Shown here: positions 46,601 through 55,600 of the stretch, piece after piece
How the letters are laid out: every line of letters starts with the position of its first letter
How positions within the stretch are numbered: position 1 is the stretch's first letter
From: Bathymodiolus brooksi
Lineage: Eukaryota; Mollusca; Bivalvia; Mytilida; Modiolidae
Reading direction: 5' to 3'
NCBI GenBank assembly: GCA_963680875.1
Contig: OY804577.1
Span: 101,877,906-101,941,905 of the forward strand
Length of the DNA: 64,000 bases
Position numbers and translations under genes: made by a program
The notes under the pieces: model-generated
What the model was told of the DNA's origin: nothing
Seen by the model: only the letters and a program-made list of their open reading frames with translations
Database searches by the model: none

Positions 46601-49600
46601 GGACAGTTTTATTGCAAGATTTAACCTTATAACCTTGAGGAAACTATCTCCTTTTCGATAATCTCTGTCACACAATGTTATATCTGGTATACATTGCCAC
46701 GACCAAGAGTGGAACTGGCATTCCTAGCGAAGTGGCGATTGGTACTGATTGTGATACTACCGTATGATAGCATCATGGAAACTACCGACTTTCATTTCAA
46801 TATATACATATTTTTGTATATTTATATATTGCTGACAACTTGGTGGTACACAGGTTCAGATTCGGTTTAGATTTGAAGCCATGTTTTATGACTTTGGCCG
46901 TTTTGTTTTATGAGTATATATTATGATTCATAAGAATTTGCTTAATTAATAACTAACCGTTTGGGTATTTAATTGGAGGCAACATGTACCAACTGACAAC
47001 ACCATTATCACGTGGGAAATCTTTCGTCCAATCATTTGCTCCCTTACCAGAATAAATCATGGTGGGCATTGTTCTGAAATATTAACACAGGATTAGGATG
47101 AGTTATAGTTGCCAAGAAAACGTCATCGTTGTTGTGTCAGAATAGAAAAATCAAGAAAAAAATATGTTGACTGCCTAACATATAAAAACATCTGTTGGCC
47201 TCTGTCCAGTTACAAAAACCAGTCTAATGCCAATAGTAAAAAATTATTTCAGAGAAAAAGTATAGGGTGAAAAAGTCAAGGTAGCTAAAAAACCGTGATG
47301 ATCGGGTTCATCAACTAATCGAATTTGGCTTAAGAATTCAGGGGAAAAAAATAGTTCCCGCGCAAGAAAATGAAATATGAAAAATAAATTAAATATATAT
47401 ACTCAAAGATGAAATCTAAGCAGAAAGTTTGGAAAGAAATATATGAAAACCTTTTAATATAAAAAAAAAGAAATAAACGAAATCAGAAGTAAGAAAACGA
47501 AAGAGGGTCGAAAGGTCGAGTGGTGATCCCTCAAGTAGTATAAAAAGAGGAGAAATTCCAGTGTGCGGCAGTCAACAAATAAAATCAGATTCCTGCTGGA
47601 TCACTTAATTTATGTGTTTATTATTTAAATATTATAGGTAGGTCTCTGTTATTTTGTTTTATTATTTTATCTTAATGATAATTTCAAATTTCTTTAGTTT
47701 CATATGAAATTTATGTTATTAAATATCATTAGTATGGATTGTTAACAATAAAAGAAATTTGTTTTTCCAGCATGAGAATCAGAATTAATTGAAATAATTT
47801 TTGCATCTTAAATGAGTGAGTGAATGAAAATATTCAAATGATTAATTTTATTGATAAGCATATCTTGAATTAATGTTGTACTTTATTGGTAGGAACTTAG
47901 CTATGTGAGATGGACTTTTAAGGTATACATTTGATTAATTAAAAATTGTATTTTAAAGGTGAAATTTTAAATACTTAAATTGTATTTTTTGATAATCTTA
48001 AAGAGATAAAAATAGTTAGATGATTTAGTCTCGATTTCAATTTACTTACTATGCTTTCGATTTTCATTTTATTATCATGCAGTATTATACTTTCAAACTG
48101 TTGATATGTTTCTTTTGATTCCTTTGTATACTGTAATTATATATATTGAGTCAACAAATAAAATCAGATTCCTGCTGGATCACTTAATTTATGTGTTTAT
48201 TATTTAAATATTATAGAGATCCCGGTACGTGTTCCCTAAGTGACAGGACTGCTTCAATTACACCAGAACAATAACACCACACTAGTCATTGTCGCAGACC
48301 ATTGTCACAGTTGCATGAATTACCAGTATTGCAATAAAACCGAATGACGCGTGTAACTACTGGCAAACAGGGAACATCCCTGGTGTAATAATAAAAGTCA
48401 TGCCTCCTCTGACACATAAAGTAAAATACACCTACTTTGTAACTGAAAATTTCACAATACATGGAGCAGATAAAACTTGTATTTGTCCTCACTCTCGATT
48501 TCTATGAAGTTCGTGTTGCATTTACACATAATATTAGTCGATATATCCGACACAATGTTCGAGTAAAGGCTTGGTTGGCTCGTCATTCCTATTTGTATAG
48601 GAGGTTTATGATCTGTCGATTACAGTCCACACTGTACATTGTACTTCATTGGACGCTTTGGGAAGTCAACATTGTGATGTTAAGGAAACTTTGGACCTTC
48701 TGTGTTGTCGATTAATTTGCGACGAGTTGGATCTTTTTGAATCCTGTTGTTCGATTACACTATAGTTTATATGACACTTAGCACCATTTGTCTTGTCGCA
48801 ATTGAAGGGAATTTTGTCATTTTTGGGGAGCAGCTTTGAACTTTTTTCTTGTCGATTTAAAGTCGCTTTTGATCTTGTGTATTGTCAATTATCATTCACA
48901 CTGTGATTTTTCTAGGAATCTTTGTACCTTGATTTTCTGCTTTAGTCGTATTGATTTATCATCATTTTTGTTGAATTAATATGAGACTTTATCAATTAAT
49001 ATCCGTAGTTGCATCATTTAAAACTATTTTCATAATATTATTACCTTATATTTCTAGCATCTGCCTCTGAAATTTCAACCTTAGCAACAGTTAGTGGCAA
49101 CAATCCAATATCTAGCTCTAAGTTGTTTGGAAGAAGATTACGAAATCCTGTGAATGCACCAGTTGCCACTAAAACCTTTTTCGCTAAAATCTGGACCTTT
49201 GTTTCTGTAGATACACGCATGTAATACTCTCCATTTAGAACAATCCTGGACACGTCACAGGCTACATCTTGCACGACCCTTCCACCATTCAATTCCATTT
49301 GCTTAATTTGTGCACCAACCAATTTTCTTGGACTAATATAACCAGCATTTTTGAATTCATATACGGCAGCATCAACGTTTGAAACATTCAAATATGGAAA
49401 CTTATTTTGGAGAGCTTTGAAATTCAAATAATCTGTTTCTAGATTTTGAGTTCTAACAACATTTTCAACTTTGTTAATATATTCGGAATGGTGTTCTCCT
49501 GACATTAAACATCCTACCTCGCTGTAAAACGAAATTCCTAGTAAAATATAAATACAAGGAAATAGAGGTAGATACACTAATACGTCATCCTTATCTAAAA

Positions 49601-52600
49601 TACAATTTAATACTGTAATATGATGTGATAGATATATCATGTCTAACTTTCAGTATAGACAATGCAGATACGTGTTTATCAGATACTCGTTGGAGACTAA
49701 AATTTACAAGTTTTAGCCACAGGTGTTATGTATTTATCTGTCTTTTATGTGCAGTGAACTTACAGTGAACTTTGAGACTGAGAAACTCCAGCATCTGTGT
49801 CATAAATCTGTCTACATCTTTTAATTAATATTAACTCTGTCAATGTGTATGGTTTGTTTGTAATAGTTGATGCTTAGTCAGTATTAAATGCGTATTTGAA
49901 GTGAATGGTTGTTTCTATGCTAATTAAGCTCCAAACATAAAACTGGCGACGAGGATAATTCTAAGAGGACTCCGATTAATTCATCTGTGAGATCATCTTG
50001 GTTAGCTATCGTAATGCCTGGAGACGAAGCACAGCCACGAAATGCTGTTGGAATTATTGTGCGGATAGAACCGTTTGAGGACACTGTTGAAACTTGGACG
50101 AGTTACACAGAACGGTTAGAGCAATACTTCGAAGTGAATGATATTGCTGAGGAAAAGAAAGTTCCGGCTTTACTGACACTTCTGGGTGGCAAAACTTATA
50201 CCTTGCTGAGAAATTTGACAGCTCCAAATAAGCCTAAAGAAAAGGATTACACAACTCTAGTGAACTTACTTAGAGACCATTTGACGCCAAAGCCAATTGT
50301 AATTGCGGAACGTTTTCGATTTCACAAACGGAACCAGCTCCAGTGTGAAAGTGTTAATGCGTACATTGCAGAGCTCAGGAAATTAACAGAATTCTGTGAA
50401 TTTGGATTAAATTTAAATGACACTCTACGTGATAGATTTGTTTGTGGATTACGTAATGACCAGATTCAGAAGAAACTGTTGACAATCAGAGAACTTTCGC
50501 TAGATAAAGCATTAGAAATTGCAGTTGCAATGGAGACCGCGACGAAAGATGCCATAGAATTGCGGAATGTTCAAGGTGACACTCCCGTTCATAAAGTGTG
50601 GGGTGACCGCAGAAGAAGAAATCAGGGACGATCACAGCCCAAATTGGTTTGTTATCGTTGTAATGGAACTGACCATTTAGCAGATAAGTGCAGATTTAAG
50701 GAGAGTACATGTAACCAGTGCCACCGTAAAGGACATATCCGTGCAGCGTGTCGTTCTGGAGGACAAAAGAAGAAACCTCAACATAGATATCAGAGAGTAC
50801 ATGCACTCAACCATGAAGAAAATGATGATCTTGAGATTTACAGTGTTTATTCGCATGGAAATGATTCTATTTGGATTAAACCGTGTGTCAATGGGAATGT
50901 TATTCCTATGGAATTAGATACCGGTAGTAGTGTTTCCGTAATTTCAGAGGCGGATTATGTGAAATATTTCAAAGGAGAAAAGCTCGAGAAATCGTTGTTA
51001 GTGCTTAAAACGTATTCTGGTGAGAAGTTGCATTCTTTGGGAGTTTTACGAGTTCAGGTGCAGTACAATGATCAGTGTTCGTATCTTAATTTATACGTGG
51101 TTAAGCGTGGTGGTCCAGCTTTGTTCGGTAGAGAATGGTTGAAAAGTATCCAACTCGATTGGAAAATGATAAAATCATTGACCATCGCGAGCGACGAATC
51201 CAAGTGCGATATGACTCTGAAGGACATATTAGCAAGGCGTGATGAAGTTTTCAAAGACGAAATCGGTTGCGTTAAGGGAATTAAGGCAAAGTTACACCTT
51301 AAACAAGACGCGGTACCGAAATTCGTGAAAGCGAGACCGGTAGCATTTGCATTGAGACCAAAAGTCGAGCAAGAGTTAGACAAGCTTGAAAAGCAAAACA
51401 TACTCACCCCAGTTCAAGTAAGCGATTGGGCGAGTCCGGTCGTTCCGGTTTTAAAGAAGGACGGAAGGGTCCGAATTTGTGGCGATTTTAAAGTGACATT
51501 GAACTCATGCTTACAAGTAGATCAATATCCGATGCCGAAAATCGACGATATCTTTGCAAATTTAGCCGGCAGTCAGAAATTCAGTAAGATAGACTTGCGC
51601 CAAGCCTACTTACAGTTGCCGATGGACGAAGAGTCCATGAAATTGCTTACGATTAACACCCACAAGGGTTTGTATCAGTTTACGCGCCTTCCTTTTGGAG
51701 TCGCTAGTTCACCCGCGATATGGCAGCGTACCATAGATCAGATTCTGCAAGGACTAGAAGGTGTCCAATGTATACTCGATGATATGATCGTGACCGGTAA
51801 GACGGAACAAGAACACTTGAAAAATCTTGACAATGTACTTAGCAGAATGCAGCGATTTGGACTTCGCGCAAATCTTAACAAGTGCTATTTCTTTAAGGAA
51901 AATGTTACTTATTGCGGTCACGAAATCGGTTCAGACGGATTGAAAAAATCGCAAGACAAAATTGACGCAATTTTGAAGGTAAAAAAGCCAGAAAATGTTA
52001 CCCAACTTCGGTCATTTTTAGGTCTAGTGCAGTATTATGGTAAATTTTTACAAAATTTGGCGACAGAAGCGCGTCCGTTAAATGAGCTCCTAGAAAAAAC
52101 GCGAAAATGGAAATGGACAGACCAATGCGACGCAGCATTTGAAAACATTAAGAAACTTGTGACGTCCGATCAGGTTTTAACACATTACGATCCGGCGCTT
52201 TCGATAAGATTAGCGTGCGACGCATCCCCCTTCGGACTTGGAGCAGTCTTATCCCACGTGATGCCTGATGGTTCGGAGCGACCAGTTATGTTTGCTTCTC
52301 GTTCGTTAAGCAAATCCGAGCGAAATTATGCACAAATAGACAAAGAGGCCCTCGGTATTGTCTGGAGCGTGCGCAAATTCTATAATTACTTGTTTGCACG
52401 TAAATTTACGCTGGTAACCGATCATCAACCGCTTACCTCGATTTTCAGTCCAAGCCGAGCAATTCCAGCCACAACCGCTGCAAGATTGCAGAGATATGCA
52501 TTATTTTTATCCGGTTTTAACTATGACATAGAGTATAAAAGTACAAAACGTCACACAAACGCGGACGGACTGTCTAGAATGCCTGTTCAGAGTTGTAATG

Positions 52601-55600
52601 ATTCGGACAATTTAGATGCCGAAGAAATTTTCCATATATCACATTTTGAAACTTTACCCGTTACGAGTGATGCTATTGCGCGCGAAACCCGCCGTGACCG
52701 AGTCCTGTCACGTGTTTATGAGCAAGTTAAGAACGGTTGGAAAGAAGGGAACCATGATGAACTGCTTAAGCCATTTTATAATCGCAAAAGTGAAATCACA
52801 CTTCATCAAGGTTGTTTACTTTGGGGAATTCGTGTAATCGTGCCCGCAAAGTTGCGTTCCCGTATTCAAGACTTGCTTCATGAAGGACATCCGGGAGTAG
52901 TCCGTATGAAGGCCGTAGCTCGTAGTTACGTGTGGTGGCCCGGAATCGATAGTCAAATCGAGCAGACTGTTAAGTGTTGTGATGGGTGTCAGCTAACACA
53001 GAAAATGCCGCAGGTAGCACCACTGCATCCATGGGAGTGGCCATCTGCTCCCTGGGAGAGAGTCCATGTGGATTTCGCTGGTCCATTCATGGATAGTATG
53101 TTTTTAGTTCTCGTATGTGCCCATTCGAAGTGGCCAGAAGTCGTCCAGATGAAAACAACTACATCTACAAAGACTATTGAAGCATTACGTATGATATTTT
53201 GTAGAACTGGTATTCCTAAGCAAATTGTCTCTGACAATGGTCCACAATTTACGTCAGGGGAATTTGAGAACTTTACAAAGCAAAATGGAATTAAACACTA
53301 CAAGTCAGCACCTTTTCATCCTGCTACTAATGGATTAGTCGAACGCTTCGTTCAAACTTTTAAGAATAGTATGCGGGCGATGAAACAGGACAATAAGATT
53401 TTGAGCCACAAAATTGCAAACTTCTTGTTGAACTACAGGAACACACCGCATTCAGTGACAAAAGAGACTCCTGCGAGGTTATTTATGGGAAGAGACTTAC
53501 GTTCATGCTTGAGTCTAGTACGCCCGTCTGTAAAAGACACTGTGATGAAATCTCAGATGGATACTGTATTTCAAAAGTCTAGACCAGAGAGATCACGTTA
53601 CTTTAAGGTTGGCGACCGTGTTATTGCTCGTGACTACAAGGGAAAAGACCACAAATGGATTGGAGGACAAATTGAAAGTTCTGATGGACCTTTAATGTAT
53701 AAAGTGAAAACTGACTTAGGTTCTACCTGGAGAAGACATGTTGATCAGATTAAACCGAGTAAAATTGCAGAGGACATTGCGCAAAACACACCTCTAATTG
53801 AAGAACCAAGTGTTAAAACAACTGAAAACACAAAGACTGATGTTCAAACAGACAATATTAATGATAAACCGATTGACGGACCGAGTACAATCACAGCTGT
53901 TCAAGAGAGACGATATCCCGAGAGGATCCGTAAACAGACGAAAAGACTCATTACCGAAATATAGACAATGTTAGGAAGTGATTATACAGTGTTAAGGCAT
54001 AATAATCCTCGTATAATCACATTCTGGGGGCAAACCTCAGAAGCATTTATTTTTGTGTAGTGTAGTTTATCATAATCTTGCATGTTTGTGTAATCAAAAC
54101 AAAATATCACTTCATTCATACATTTTACAATTTCATTCATTCAGTTCTAATGATTTATTGGGTTTTTTTTGTGTACCGATACAAACATTTAGCAGGGAGG
54201 AATTGTTATGTATTTATCTGTCTTTTATGTGCAGTGAACTTACAGTGAACTTTGAGACTGAGAAACTCCAGCATCTGTGTCATAAATCTGTCTACATCTT
54301 TTAATTAATATTAACTCTGTCAATGTGTATGGTTTGTTTGTAATAGTTGATGCTTAGTCAGTATTAAATGCGTATTTGAAGTGAATGGTTGTTTCTATGC
54401 TAATTAAGCTCCAAACATAAAAACAGGCGCATGGGGCATGGATTTCGTGTCCTCCTCCCCCTTTTCTTTACTACCCCCCCCTTTTTTCAAAATTTTCATA
54501 ATCCTTCGTTTTTTCTTCATTTGACAATATCAGTAGACGTCATACATCATGAATAATACGTGTATTCTGTGTCCACAGTTTTTCGACTGTTACAGTATAA
54601 GAGAGAAGGTAAGCAACTCCATTTTCATATTTCGCGCCATATCGCTCACCTCGGTTGGGAAATCCCCGTGTTTTTTACATTTTTACCTTGTCTACATATG
54701 GCACTGTCGTATCAAACTGTTTCTAAGACACTTACCTAATTGCCCATGTTCGAATTTCAGTCTGTACGTCGATCTTTTCCAAGAAATCTCGCCGAGAATA
54801 GCGAGGCAGCTTCGTTTCTAGGTCAAACTACATCATATCAGACGGAAGTGCAAGAACGGGAACCCTGGGATTTTTACGAAATGCAATGAAAAACCCAGAT
54901 GCACTCCGAATATTTTTCCCATTATGTTTTGGCGGGAAATATAAACCACTGAAAAAACATAACAGCAGACGGATTATTTCGTAAAAACGGCACAACGACC
55001 ATCTGAATATGGAAACATTGAAATAATTTGATGGTAAATAACTGTTCAAAAAGAAATTCAAACTGAGAAATAGATAATTGAATGGTTAGAACTGAAGTCA
55101 AAATTTCAATGAAAAAGAAATATTCAGCTTGCCTCTACTTCAAATTATTAAAATCATACCCAAACAAATAAATATACAACTAAAAAAAAAATAAAAAAAA
55201 AATAAAAAAAACAAAGGAAGAAGAAGCTGAGAACAGCTATTGAATGGGATTATGGCATTTTACCCCCTTCCTCAATAAAAGGGCTCCCAACTGATAAAAA
55301 TGTGTAAGGGAGCCGGAGGGACCATTTAACTAAGGGGGCTATTTCTTTTTCACGGGTAAAAAATAAATAACTTGTTTAACTATTTGAACGTGAAATAATA
55401 ATTCGTGAACTTTTTTTCGCGCATTTAACATCCTCGCGAAGAAAGCGAAAATTAAATACCCACCAAAATAACCACTTATACGGTAAAATGGGATTTTTTT
55501 TTCTGGATTTCAACACTGATTTCTGTCACTACTGAAAAGTGGAGTTACACAAGTTATTTATTTTTTACCCCTGTAAGACAGATTATTGTTTTATAAAATC

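Larger units (their letters stand above)
49724..54422 (+). mobile_element. Intact Ty3/gypsy LTR retrotransposon (copy B)
   Basis: Same site, same ACAGG duplication (49719-49723 and 54423-54427) and same 219-bp LTRs (49724-49942 and 54204-54422) as copy A. It was therefore duplicated with its surroundings and did not insert independently. Confidence 0.96.
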
